From contig OZ253494.1 in the NCBI GenBank assembly GCA_965262015.1, forward strand, positions 372,001-436,000: 64,000 nt of DNA, written 5' to 3'. The translations under genes were made by a program, and so were the position numbers. Under the pieces are notes generated by a model that was given only the letters and a program-made list of their open reading frames with translations, was not told the DNA's origin and searched no databases. Shown one piece after another: positions 43,217 to 51,803 of this stretch (position 1 is its first letter; each line of letters opens with the position of its first letter). The stretch is from G965262015 sp965262015 (GTDB lineage: Bacteria; Spirochaetota; Leptospiria; Turneriellales; CBDBES01).

Positions 43217-45790
43217 ATGAAAATATACGATAAACACCATAAAAAAAAAATTGGCATACTCCTCCTTTCTGCTCTTGTATTAGGCTCTGCGTATAAGCTA
43301 TTTAATATTCATAGAGGTAGACAACGTTCTAATTCTCATGAAGTGTTAGACAAACGTATACATGCCATACATAGTTTACAAAACAAAATACAAAATGACC
43401 AGGACAACATAGAACACCACTATCAAATAGCCAAACTATATGCATCCTTGGATAAGTACAAATTAGCTCTCCAACATCTACAAAATGCTTATCGTCAAGT
43501 AAGTAAAAGTAAGGATAATAATTTAACTTATGACATCTTAATTGCTTTATCTGGCGTATTATCTAAACTAGATAAGATAGAGGAGGCGATAGCTCTATTA
43601 GAAAAAGCTAAGCAAATGAAACCAAATGCCATAACGGCATATAACCAAAAAGGCCATCTACATGATCAGCAAGATAAACCTAACAAAGCAGAAAAAGAGT
43701 ACAAACAAGCGATCCATCTAGATAAAACAGATCCAGACGCCTATAATAACTTAGCTCAGCAAGCCATTAAGCAAAATAAACTCCCAAAAGCTCTCCAGTA
43801 TCTTCAAATGGCGACTAAACAAGGTGAAAATAATCCTAGATCATTCACATATCTGGGTGATTACTACCAAAAACATAAAAAAATACCCCAGGCAGTAAAA
43901 GCTTACCAACAAGCTCTAAAGCTAATACCCAATAATTCTAGTGTATCTGCAGCACAACTTCATTATAAGATAGCCCAGGCATATAAAAATCAGGGTAATA
44001 TACCAAAATATCTAGAATACCTAAATAAAGAGAGAAAAATCTCAGATATTTATCCTCCATTATCTGAATTACTAGGTGATATAGCTTATAGCCAAAATCG
44101 CTTATCTAGTGCCATATCACATTACAAAGATGCTCTTTCACATGGTGGGGAAAATATTAAACTAAGAAAGAAATATGTAAAAGCATTCAATGATCATACA
44201 GGTAGATTATCAGGAATTATTAAGAATAATGCCAATGATAATGGGGGAAATAGCTCGGTAAGCAGTGACATTAGTAATAATAATGGGGGAAATGGCTCGG
44301 TAAGTAATGATAATGGGGGAAATGGCTCGGTAAGCAGTGACATTAGTAATGATAATGGGGGAAATGGCTCGGTAAGCAGTGACATTAGTAATAATAATGG
44401 GGGAAATGGTTCGGTAAGCAGTGACATTAGTAATAATAACAAGGGAAATAACTTAGGAAACAATCGTAATGCTAATAATAACGGGAAAAATAACCCAAAT
44501 CAATCATCTCAACTTGATAATGCCCGAACACTCATCCAAAAGGGGAAACAGGCTTTTCAAAAAGGTCAGTATCATAGTGCATATAAGTCTTTTTCCCAAG
44601 CAAAAAAGATTCATCCTAAACACTTACTGATAGATTACTTAATTGCACGTACACAAGATAAACTGCAACAAGAGAATCTAGCTATCAGAAATTATAAAAA
44701 AGCAAATGCTAAAGATAAAGCTAACCTAAAATCAAGATATTACCTAGGTTTATTGTATTATAGGCAAACAAAATATAAAAAGGCACTTAGACTATTTAAA
44801 GAAGTTGTTCAACTGGATCACTCATTTGTGAATGGGCATTATTCAACAGGATTATGCTATGATAAATTAGCCCAAAATCAAAAAGCAATTTTAGCATATC
44901 AAAGAGCACTCCATATTAACTCTGCATTATATGAAGCACATTTTAACATGGCGATATCTTATAAAAAACAGAAGAAGTACAAAAAAGCAATAAAGACCTT
45001 AGACGATGCATCCAAAATACATGTTGCAGATGCTAACTTATTCTATCAGAGAGGAGAGATATTTGATAAACAATATAACTATGTTTTAGCAAAAAATGCA
45101 TATATAAAATCCATTAAATTGGATCCTAATCATTTTGAAGCTCTATTAAATCTTTCTCTTTTATTGTTCAAATCAAAGCAGTATGGACCTGCACGTAAGT
45201 ACCTGCTTAAAATTTTAGAAACCAGAAAGAATAACCCTACTATCCTATATCAGCTTGGAAAAATTGCTGAAGAAGAGAGCAATATACAAGAAGCAGAAGT
45301 ATATTATCAAAAAACGGTCCAGGCAGCCCCTGATTATTATAATGCCTGGCTCAATCTAGGTAATATATTTAAGAGGGATAAACAATATACAAAGGCGATA
45401 AAGGCATATCAACAAGTCTATGCAATTATACCCAAACATTTTTCTGCTTCATTAAACCTAGCCAATCTGTTTTTTAATCAAAAAGACTATGAAAAGGCTA
45501 AAAAATACTATAAATGGGCCACCCAAGCTAATCCACAATCTTATGAAGCTAGACTTTCTCTGGCCCAGACACTAGAATATCTGTCTAATTATAAACAGGC
45601 TGAAAATGAATATAATATTCTATTACGTCAAAAAAGTAATCATGCTATAACCTTAGAAAGATTAGGTATATTATATTATAGACATTTAAAGAAAAAAGGA
45701 AAAGCAAAAATAATCTTACAAAAACTTCTTAATACATATCCAAATCATGCGAAAAAAGTTGAATTGACTCAAATCTTAAAAAGCTTGTAA
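43217..45790 (+). CDS. Membrane-anchored TPR protein with a Gly/Asn/Ser repeat linker
   Basis: An 857-residue protein. It has a basic N-terminus and one span (IGILLLSALVLGSAYKLFNI, residues 13-32), so most is exported or periplasmic. TPR repeats fill about 50-320 (for example PDAYNNLAQQAIKQNKLPKA) and about 430-850 (for example YEAHFNMAISYKKQKKYKKA and YNAWLNLGNIFKRDKQYTKA). Between them is a low-complexity linker made of 14-residue units (NNNGGNGSVSSDIS). TPR arrays bind other proteins; the partner is unknown. It begins a plus run with the HEAT-repeat gene 4 bases after it. Confidence 0.85.
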   Translation: MKIYDKHHKKKIGILLLSALVLGSAYKLFNIHRGRQRSNSHEVLDKRIHAIHSLQNKIQNDQDNIEHHYQIAKLYASLDKYKLALQHLQNAYRQVSKSKDNNLTYDILIALSGVLSKLDKIEEAIALLEKAKQMKPNAITAYNQKGHLHDQQDKPNKAEKEYKQAIHLDKTDPDAYNNLAQQAIKQNKLPKALQYLQMATKQGENNPRSFTYLGDYYQKHKKIPQAVKAYQQALKLIPNNSSVSAAQLHYKIAQAYKNQGNIPKYLEYLNKERKISDIYPPLSELLGDIAYSQNRLSSAISHYKDALSHGGENIKLRKKYVKAFNDHTGRLSGIIKNNANDNGGNSSVSSDISNNNGGNGSVSNDNGGNGSVSSDISNDNGGNGSVSSDISNNNGGNGSVSSDISNNNKGNNLGNNRNANNNGKNNPNQSSQLDNARTLIQKGKQAFQKGQYHSAYKSFSQAKKIHPKHLLIDYLIARTQDKLQQENLAIRNYKKANAKDKANLKSRYYLGLLYYRQTKYKKALRLFKEVVQLDHSFVNGHYSTGLCYDKLAQNQKAILAYQRALHINSALYEAHFNMAISYKKQKKYKKAIKTLDDASKIHVADANLFYQRGEIFDKQYNYVLAKNAYIKSIKLDPNHFEALLNLSLLLFKSKQYGPARKYLLKILETRKNNPTILYQLGKIAEEESNIQEAEVYYQKTVQAAPDYYNAWLNLGNIFKRDKQYTKAIKAYQQVYAIIPKHFSASLNLANLFFNQKDYEKAKKYYKWATQANPQSYEARLSLAQTLEYLSNYKQAENEYNILLRQKSNHAITLERLGILYYRHLKKKGKAKIILQKLLNTYPNHAKKVELTQILKSL
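44224..44452 (+). repeat. 42-bp coding repeats in the TPR gene
   Basis: Five or so units encoding N(N/D)NGGNGSVSSDIS, one shortened to lose SSDIS. The DNA copies are almost identical, so the linker length may vary between strains. Confidence 0.82.
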
Positions 45791-45794
45791 TAAT

Positions 45795-46841
45795 ATGTTT
45801 TTTCGTCTGATATCTCTTGTTCTTTGCTTAAGTTGTTTATTGTTACCTAATAGCACAATCCCCCAGACACCACAGATAACTTCATCAAAAACAAAAAATG
45901 TTGATGATGAGTATGCTAAACGTATTAAGAAAATCAAGTTAGTCTTAGAGTATGGAAACTATAAACAAGTAGAAAGTATATTAAAAAAAATCACTAGACT
46001 TACACCAGAAGAACAAAGACAATTTATTGCACCATTAAAAAACTTATTAAAAATAAACAACCATAACATCCAAAAAGATATTATTTACTTAGTGAAAACT
46101 ATTAAAACAGGCGAATTAGATGAATATATTATACCTTTTTTAGAACACCAGTCTAATATACTTTTTTTTACAGCAATAGACGTGATTGGTTCAAAAAAAA
46201 TAAGTAAGGCATTACCTTCTCTAAATAAAATATTACGTTCCTTAGACTTTACCTCTGGGCAGATAAGAGGACCAGATATTATCCGGACAATAGGTCTACT
46301 GAAGTCTCTTGAATTACAGTCTTTTTTACTAGAAAAATTAAAAGATTCTAAAACACATAAAGATTTACGTTCAGCTATTATAAAATATTTTTCTGATAGC
46401 GAAATACAAAATATGGATGTTATTAACTACTTGCTTGATCTGGTACAAAATCCCAATGAGAGTACTATGTTGAGAGAAATATCAGTCTATACTCTAGGGC
46501 ATATAGGGGGGAAAAAGCAAATCCAAAAAATTTTAGTTCAAGAACTAGAAAAAATTGATAAAATTGAAGAACAAGATACTAAACTCCAATACGCTAGATT
46601 TAAGAGGGGAATTATAGGTACTTTAATTCGCTTGCATAACCCAAAAGCCAATAAATTAATAGTAAATATGGCACGGGACAACAATGACAAGGTTCGGTTA
46701 AAAGCACTATCTCATATATCTCAAACAAATATAGAACCATTTAGTTCTCTCATAAAATATATGGCAAAATATGATACGAATAACACTATACAAAAAAAAG
46801 CCCAAGATATTTTGGATGGTCATGCCAACCAAAAAAAATAA
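45795..46841 (+). CDS. Secreted HEAT-repeat-like protein
   Basis: A 348-residue protein with a signal peptide (MFFRLISLVLCLSCLLLPNS). LCLSCLL could also serve as a lipobox. The rest consists of helical pairs typical of HEAT repeats, such as DEYIIPFLEHQSNILFFTAI, SISVYTLGHIGGKKQIQKIL-like sequence and AKRIKKIKLVLEYGNYKQVE. Such repeats mediate protein binding. It starts 4 bases after the TPR gene, and its 3' end overlaps the next gene by about 20 bases, so the three form an operon. Confidence 0.75.
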   Translation: MFFRLISLVLCLSCLLLPNSTIPQTPQITSSKTKNVDDEYAKRIKKIKLVLEYGNYKQVESILKKITRLTPEEQRQFIAPLKNLLKINNHNIQKDIIYLVKTIKTGELDEYIIPFLEHQSNILFFTAIDVIGSKKISKALPSLNKILRSLDFTSGQIRGPDIIRTIGLLKSLELQSFLLEKLKDSKTHKDLRSAIIKYFSDSEIQNMDVINYLLDLVQNPNESTMLREISVYTLGHIGGKKQIQKILVQELEKIDKIEEQDTKLQYARFKRGIIGTLIRLHNPKANKLIVNMARDNNDKVRLKALSHISQTNIEPFSSLIKYMAKYDTNNTIQKKAQDILDGHANQKK

Positions 46842-47304
46842 TATACAATGGTATCTAACAGGCGGGGCTATTTTTTACCTCGTACTTAACAGTATTACAA
46901 CTCTTTATTCTACATCATTTACAATCTCATCATTAGAAATACTACAAGAAAAGGATAAGACTTATACCTTACAACTAAGATACCAGGATACGCTAGATGA
47001 TTTTTTTATTTTTTATGATCATAGAGGACAAAGTATATACGTAAAATATAGGGAAGATAAATGGGATCACCAGACTCCATTTAAAAATATATCGCTTGTT
47101 CCTGGAACTATCTACCAAGTTAACATATTATTCATAGGCTTGTCTACTCCTGTGCATGTAAAACAATTAATATCTGTGCGTAATAATAATAATATGCTAA
47201 ATCAGAGAATCCTCCCTTTGTCAAATAAAGAGGTATCAAGTAAAGTTCTTACGGGTAAACTACGCAAAATTAACAGTTATATTACACAGCAAGTTATTTA
47301 CTAG
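46822..47304 (+). CDS. Membrane-anchored hypothetical protein, about 160 aa
   Basis: The frame opens at 46771, but a start at the ATG at 46822 (or 46816) is more reasonable: it gives MPTKKNNIQWYLTGGAIFYL, a basic end followed by a single hydrophobic span, and overlaps the HEAT gene by only 20-26 bases. The rest has beta-like alternation: LEILQEKDKTYTLQLRYQDT, FIFYDHRGQSIYVKYREDKW. The family is unknown. Coupled to the HEAT gene. Confidence 0.6.
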   Translation: MPTKKNNIQWYLTGGAIFYLVLNSITTLYSTSFTISSLEILQEKDKTYTLQLRYQDTLDDFFIFYDHRGQSIYVKYREDKWDHQTPFKNISLVPGTIYQVNILFIGLSTPVHVKQLISVRNNNNMLNQRILPLSNKEVSSKVLTGKLRKINSYITQQVIY

Positions 47305-47412
47305 AAATATTGAGGCAGAAGAATTTTTTGTTAGAAAAATATCTACATATACGTCTTATGGAATCTTATGGTAAAAATACAAATATACCCTTTTTTATTT
47401 AGGCGTATTATT

Positions 47413-47676
47413 ATGGATGTTGGTATGAATAAAGTAAAGTGGGAAAATTTATTCAGTAGTATCATGGGTACAGAAATTACTCTTTGTTATTTTTTTGAAG
47501 AAATGGATAATATGACATATCTACCACGAGAAGGGATATATCTTACATTACAGATACCCATATTAAATAGTTGGTTCTCGGTTATGTATCAACATAATCT
47601 TATGTATACGCTACAGCAACGTATATTAAAACAACTATTTTCTAGAGTTATGCCCCATAAAAATGTGTTGCTGTAA
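47413..47676 (+). CDS. Small hypothetical protein, about 87 aa
   Basis: The frame opens at 47368, but the ATG at 47413 gives MDVGMNKVKWENLFSSIMGT and drops a poor-looking N-terminus. It has no signal peptide. The pattern (GTEITLCYFFEEMDNMTYLP, then SWFSVMYQHNLMYTLQQRIL) faintly resembles CheX/CheC-like small domains, but not well enough to call. It may be a shortened remnant, since IS-type debris begins 280 bases downstream. Confidence 0.4.
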   Translation: MDVGMNKVKWENLFSSIMGTEITLCYFFEEMDNMTYLPREGIYLTLQIPILNSWFSVMYQHNLMYTLQQRILKQLFSRVMPHKNVLL

Positions 47677-47955
47677 AACTCCTCTCTTTACCACATCTTG
47701 TAAAGTGGTCTTGGTTACCAAGGCTACTTTTTTAGTCGGTCTCTGGATCCCTTTCCCTTTTTATAGCCATTATCGTTTTCCTCACTTTTTTTGTCAGAAA
47801 AAGGTGCTTCAAAGTCTTCTAACTATATCATCTGTTCCACTGTTAACTTACTTTTAGATAGCTTCTTTTCTACTTCTTCAGGGACTTTACGAAGTGATAA
47901 ACCACCCTTGATATTCGTTAATGGCTTATCATATAGTATAGGATTTCTCACTGGA
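47677..47955. other. Intergenic stretch with an eroded minus-strand frame
   Basis: Read on minus from about 47955, the frame gives NPILYDKPLTNIKGGLSLRK then VPEEVEKKLSKSKLTVEQMI, a stop, and LEDFEAPFSDKKSEENDNGY in the same frame. This looks like the end of a lost gene, but I cannot identify it. The plus-strand frame at 47663-47857 is not convincing. Confidence 0.35.
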
Positions 47956-47956
47956 G

Positions 47957-48185
47957 AGTTTGAAGTGTAAAACTAGTTTAAATAATAAGCATATTATTTA
48001 CTCTGAAGTAAAGAGAAACGTCTGTCTACATCTTACTTGTTGTGGCAGATAGGTCTTAATGAATATAGTAATAGGTTGATTGAGAGAAATATCTAAACAA
48101 GGGAACAGATTTTCAATATGTTACGCAAAATATCTTGATGAGATTATACATAAAATAAACTTAAGATCAAGAAAATATATAAACT
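47957..48185 (+). mobile_element. IS30-type remnant: end motif and transposase C-terminal fragment
   Basis: 47957-48020 matches 31301-31370: TTTGAAGTGTAAAA, then TTTAAATAATAAG, a small dyad, and TTTACTC. From about 48034 on plus, GLNEYSNRLIE and then YLDEIIHKINLRSRK-like readings in shifting frames match the IS30 transposase C-terminus at 9350-9470. Confidence 0.65.
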
Positions 48186-48206
48186 GTATATTGTATGACA
48201 AGTGAT

Positions 48207-49451
48207 TTATAGTATAGAATAGTGTTTATATTGGAATATAAATTCTTCGAGTTTACGCATATCATCTTCGCAAGAATTGGTCAATTCTGCACAAAGATAG
48301 TGATAGGATTCTTGGCTAAAATAACGTTTAATGTGACCATGCAGAACTAGTTCATGTCCAAAACAAGGTAATATGATTTTTAGGGTTTGGTAAGATTGTA
48401 GGAAATGAAATAACATATTACCTTGAATTTCTATAACAATACTATTTAATGAAAGATTTGTTACTTTAGCTCGTACTGTATGAGTATTAAAATAATCTTG
48501 ATTTAGTTTAATTTTTGTTAAGCCTAGAGAAAAATAATAACATAACTCGTGCAAATATAATGCACTAGGGTATGAAATAATATGCTTATTAAAAAAATTC
48601 GTATAAAAATACACATAAGCAATGACTTGATTATATAAAAATACAGGACATAATACATAGGAACATAAACCCACAGAAGCATCTTGTTTTTTAATTTTTT
48701 CCATCTCTAAGATAGCATTTTTTTCGCCAATATCTTGTACCATTTTTTGGTAATGGGAAGAGTAATTACAAAGACTTCTAGAATTGTAATCATGAATGTA
48801 GGAATCCATTTTTTCCGTATTAGGTATAAAAAAAGTAGAATGCGTCTCTACAATGATTCTCTCCTGTAAAGTTAATTCTGACTTATTCTGATCATTAATA
48901 GTTTGTATCTGGATTATTCCTTGTTTATAGAAGGATGTAAGTTGATCTAATAAACAATTATAAAGCACAACTAATTGAGGATGATCTTCTTTTATGATAT
49001 GTATAATATCATGAAACGTAATTACATCCCCGTCATTGTGTAAATCAGATACTGCTACAGTAAATTTACAAAATAGATCATCTAGATGCAATCTAGGATA
49101 TTTTCTATGATTTAGACTATTAAGTTTTTCGGGCAGATGAATATAAATATTTTTTTTTGTATATTTAGTAATTCGTGTAGAACAACAATAGTAGATGCCC
49201 ATTACCTCAAAAAATAAGCATATTTTGCGCTCCTGGGTTAGCTGTAATTTGGGTATACTTAATATAAAACTATTTTTCTCTGTTTGTACTACTGTACCGG
49301 TATAGACCATATTGGTATAATGAATATATAAAATAGTATTATTTAAACGAAGAAGAGAAAAAAGATTTTGTATTCGTGTTACCCTAGTTTGTACTTGACC
49401 ATCAAATAAAATAGGTTTTTCTCTCCCTACAGACTGTTCCATTATTATCAT
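48207..49451 (-). CDS. PilZ-type protein (DUF1577-like)
   Basis: A 414-residue cytoplasmic protein. The N-terminal part resembles the YcgR-type PilZN domain: NTILYIHYTNMVYTGTVVQT, ICLFFEVMGIYYCCSTRITK and LPEKLNSLNHRKYPRLHLDD. A long middle region follows, which could be GAF-like (LCSYVLCPVFLYNQVIAYVY). The C-terminus is a PilZ-like barrel (VRAKVTNLSLNSIVIEIQGN, LHGHIKRYFSQESYHYLCAE). Leptospira has a family with this layout (DUF1577). Cyclic-di-GMP binding is uncertain: RKYPR only partly fits RxxxR, and the DxSxxG motif is not clear. Starts at 49451 or the ATG at 49442. Confidence 0.7.
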   Translation of the reverse strand: MIIMEQSVGREKPILFDGQVQTRVTRIQNLFSLLRLNNTILYIHYTNMVYTGTVVQTEKNSFILSIPKLQLTQERKICLFFEVMGIYYCCSTRITKYTKKNIYIHLPEKLNSLNHRKYPRLHLDDLFCKFTVAVSDLHNDGDVITFHDIIHIIKEDHPQLVVLYNCLLDQLTSFYKQGIIQIQTINDQNKSELTLQERIIVETHSTFFIPNTEKMDSYIHDYNSRSLCNYSSHYQKMVQDIGEKNAILEMEKIKKQDASVGLCSYVLCPVFLYNQVIAYVYFYTNFFNKHIISYPSALYLHELCYYFSLGLTKIKLNQDYFNTHTVRAKVTNLSLNSIVIEIQGNMLFHFLQSYQTLKIILPCFGHELVLHGHIKRYFSQESYHYLCAELTNSCEDDMRKLEEFIFQYKHYSIL

Positions 49452-49484
49452 AATCGACTAATGACACAAATAAGTATCGATTAT
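49450..49484. promoter_or_regulatory. Inverted repeat in the divergent promoter region
   Basis: Perfect 8-base arms, ATAATCGA at 49450-49457 and TCGATTAT at 49477-49484, are 19 bases apart between the PilZ-type gene and the TPR gene. The spacing suits a dimeric regulator, but this is unproven in such AT-rich DNA. Confidence 0.3.
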
Positions 49485-49543
49485 TTTAGAAATATGTAAT
49501 TTACACAGTACTATAGAGTGGAGAGTTTTACTCTTATACTTAA

Positions 49544-51280
49544 ATGAAATATAATTATTATCTTATGTGCTTTAATAGTATCTATAATACATTCTTTGCT
49601 ATTATGTATTATATGTTTATTTTGGCTTATGTCATTTACCCTAGTACGGGTAATCAAGATACTAATGCTCTATTGGACAAGGGTAAACGAGAATATGCGA
49701 AGGTACAGTATAACAAAGCTATAAATACTTTTCAAAACATTATCCAATTAGAGCCTGATCACGCAGAAGCATACTTTTATATGGGTATAATTCTAGAATC
49801 TCAACGCTCTTTTTCGAAAAGTATTGAGTACTTTATACAAAGTATTCAATATGATATAAAAAATAAACAATATAAAGAGATTGCTTTGTGGAAAATCATT
49901 TTATATTATCATAAGTTTAAGCAACCCATTCCCATAAAAGAGTATGCCCCCATTTTACACAAGCTTATCAGTGAAAATAAGAAGCTTACTAAAATTATGG
50001 AAGAAGCAGAGCTTTGGTCTTCACCCAACATAGAACTAGCAAATTCTTTACTACGAGAAACTAATAAATTAGAAGAACAAGTGAAAGCAATGGATATTAA
50101 TCCCAAACAAGATACTATGAATCGTAATGAGATCCTACAAGCTATTGCCAAAAATTATCATCATATAGCAGGTCAAGATCGTATTTTTCATAAGCTCTAC
50201 TGGCGAGCCATTGATTATTATAAAATACTCAATATGCAGGATCATATAATTCAATGCTATGAAACATTAATTCACCACAACCAGGATGTAATAAAAGCCC
50301 AATACAAGTTAGGGGTATTATATAAACGACATGGTAACTATATGCAAGCAACTAACCTATTAAATACGGTTATTAGATCTAATCCAACTATATTAGATAA
50401 GCGAATAGTCTTTTATGCCAATTATAATCTTATACAGGCTCAGATTTCTCTAGGAAAATATAAAATAGTACAAAAAAATATATCTAACACCCTAAATAAA
50501 AAAGTATTTAAAAAGATTAAAACAAATAAACATAACTATCTACTTAAAATTCTTTACTGTATTTCTTCATTTAACATGAATTCTATAAAAAAAACTACAT
50601 CTCGAAACAAAGCATCACAGAAACAATGTGCTTCTTATTTAGCATCTATCAAAAAACAAAAAAACAAAAAATCTATGTTAACTGCTTTATTCTCTTTGGC
50701 CCACAGTAAATATCTGTATTCCCAGTCCATGGCTTCAAATAAGTCTAAGCGTACAAAGTTATCCCAACAGGCTTTATCTCTCTATAAACAAAGTTTTTTT
50801 AAAACACCATTAAATTCTAGTATAGATAATATTCAAGAAGAAGTACAAAATCAACAACCTGTTATGCCCAGTTGGTTGCAATATGATATACAACAAGCAT
50901 TAACACTCTTTTACAATAAGCTATTAAATATAGACCCTGCCTATTTAGTAAATTTTACTAAATTATATAGTACAAGTATTGACCAGCACCCTCTATTTGT
51001 AGTGAGCATGGCAGAGGGTACTTTCCGTATGAAACGTTATACAGATTCCATAGAATATTTTCTAAAAATACCAAAACGTTCATATCAACAGGAAGTACAA
51101 CTTCTTCAATGCTATACTTTGTCTGATCAACCAGAGAAGCTCCAAGAAGAATTTATTGACTATATTTCTATGCATGAGAAGGCAACAATGAATCAATTGA
51201 TCAAAGTAATAGAGACAAATAATATACTTATGGAATTTAGAAAAACATCAGCATACACCAACCTAACTGATAAACTCTAG
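49544..51280 (+). CDS. TPR-repeat protein with N-terminal anchor
   Basis: A 578-residue protein with an N-terminal hydrophobic stretch (about 9-32: FNSIYNTFFAIMYYMFILAY) acting as signal or anchor. TPR units are clear at about 45-110 (AKVQYNKAINTFQNIIQLEP, AEAYFYMGIILESQRSFSKS) and again at about 235-300 (YETLIHHNQDVIKAQYKLGV, KRHGNYMQATNLLNTVIRSN). The C-terminal half is helical and Lys-rich. It is convergent with nuoE (7 bases between the stops) and divergent from the PilZ-type gene. Probably a periplasmic scaffold; partner unknown. Confidence 0.75.
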   Translation: MKYNYYLMCFNSIYNTFFAIMYYMFILAYVIYPSTGNQDTNALLDKGKREYAKVQYNKAINTFQNIIQLEPDHAEAYFYMGIILESQRSFSKSIEYFIQSIQYDIKNKQYKEIALWKIILYYHKFKQPIPIKEYAPILHKLISENKKLTKIMEEAELWSSPNIELANSLLRETNKLEEQVKAMDINPKQDTMNRNEILQAIAKNYHHIAGQDRIFHKLYWRAIDYYKILNMQDHIIQCYETLIHHNQDVIKAQYKLGVLYKRHGNYMQATNLLNTVIRSNPTILDKRIVFYANYNLIQAQISLGKYKIVQKNISNTLNKKVFKKIKTNKHNYLLKILYCISSFNMNSIKKTTSRNKASQKQCASYLASIKKQKNKKSMLTALFSLAHSKYLYSQSMASNKSKRTKLSQQALSLYKQSFFKTPLNSSIDNIQEEVQNQQPVMPSWLQYDIQQALTLFYNKLLNIDPAYLVNFTKLYSTSIDQHPLFVVSMAEGTFRMKRYTDSIEYFLKIPKRSYQQEVQLLQCYTLSDQPEKLQEEFIDYISMHEKATMNQLIKVIETNNILMEFRKTSAYTNLTDKL

Positions 51281-51287
51281 AAAAATA

Positions 51288-51803
51288 TTAAGAAAACTGA
51301 CTTCTTAGATTATCAATCAAGGTGAGCATTTTAATGACATCTAAATCTTCGTAATAATCATCATTTACAAGTACAGCAGGTGCTTTATCACAGGCAGAAA
51401 GGCATTCTTGGGTTCTAGTATAAGTAAACATACCGTCCTCGCTGGTTTGATTACATTGTATACCTAATTTTTTCACAATGCACTCATCAATTTGGTCTGA
51501 ACCTGCCATCCAACAAGCAACATTATAACATAACTTTATATGGTATTTCCCTATGGGTTTTTCTTGAAATTTTTCATAAAATGAAACCACTCCTGACACC
51601 CAAGCAACAGATACATTTGCTCTTTCAGCAACATATTCCATGGCTTCTTTTGAAATATAACCTTCTTCTTCTTGTATAAAATGTAAAGCCCATATAACCA
51701 ATGAACTTAATTTAGGAAATTTATTAACTAATTTTTGAAATTTTGCCTCGGTTAGTGGAGAAAAAGAATACGTATGGCTGTGGGTTTGTTTCATACTATC
51801 CAT
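51288..51803 (-). CDS. nuoE: NADH-quinone oxidoreductase subunit E
   Basis: Peripheral 2Fe-2S subunit of complex I (24 kDa type). The 171-residue protein has LSSLVIWALHFIQEEEGYIS and AERANVSVAWVSGVVSFYE at the front. All four cluster ligands are kept in two motifs: CYNVAC (CxxxxC) and ECLSACDKAP (CxxxC). It overlaps the nuoD stop by 8 bases, so it is co-translated. nuoF does not follow; the next gene is on the other strand. Confidence 0.95.
   Translation of the reverse strand: MDSMKQTHSHTYSFSPLTEAKFQKLVNKFPKLSSLVIWALHFIQEEEGYISKEAMEYVAERANVSVAWVSGVVSFYEKFQEKPIGKYHIKLCYNVACWMAGSDQIDECIVKKLGIQCNQTSEDGMFTYTRTQECLSACDKAPAVLVNDDYYEDLDVIKMLTLIDNLRSQFS

Noticed and set aside
47701..47730. Terminator CTTGG-TTA-CCAAG followed by TTTTTT
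   Set aside because: The stem is only five pairs with a three-base loop, and the T-run begins five bases later. Too weak to call.
47663..47857. 64-codon plus frame MCCCKTPL...
   Set aside because: Its composition is not protein-like, it overlaps the preceding gene's end and has no ribosome site. The minus strand reads better here.
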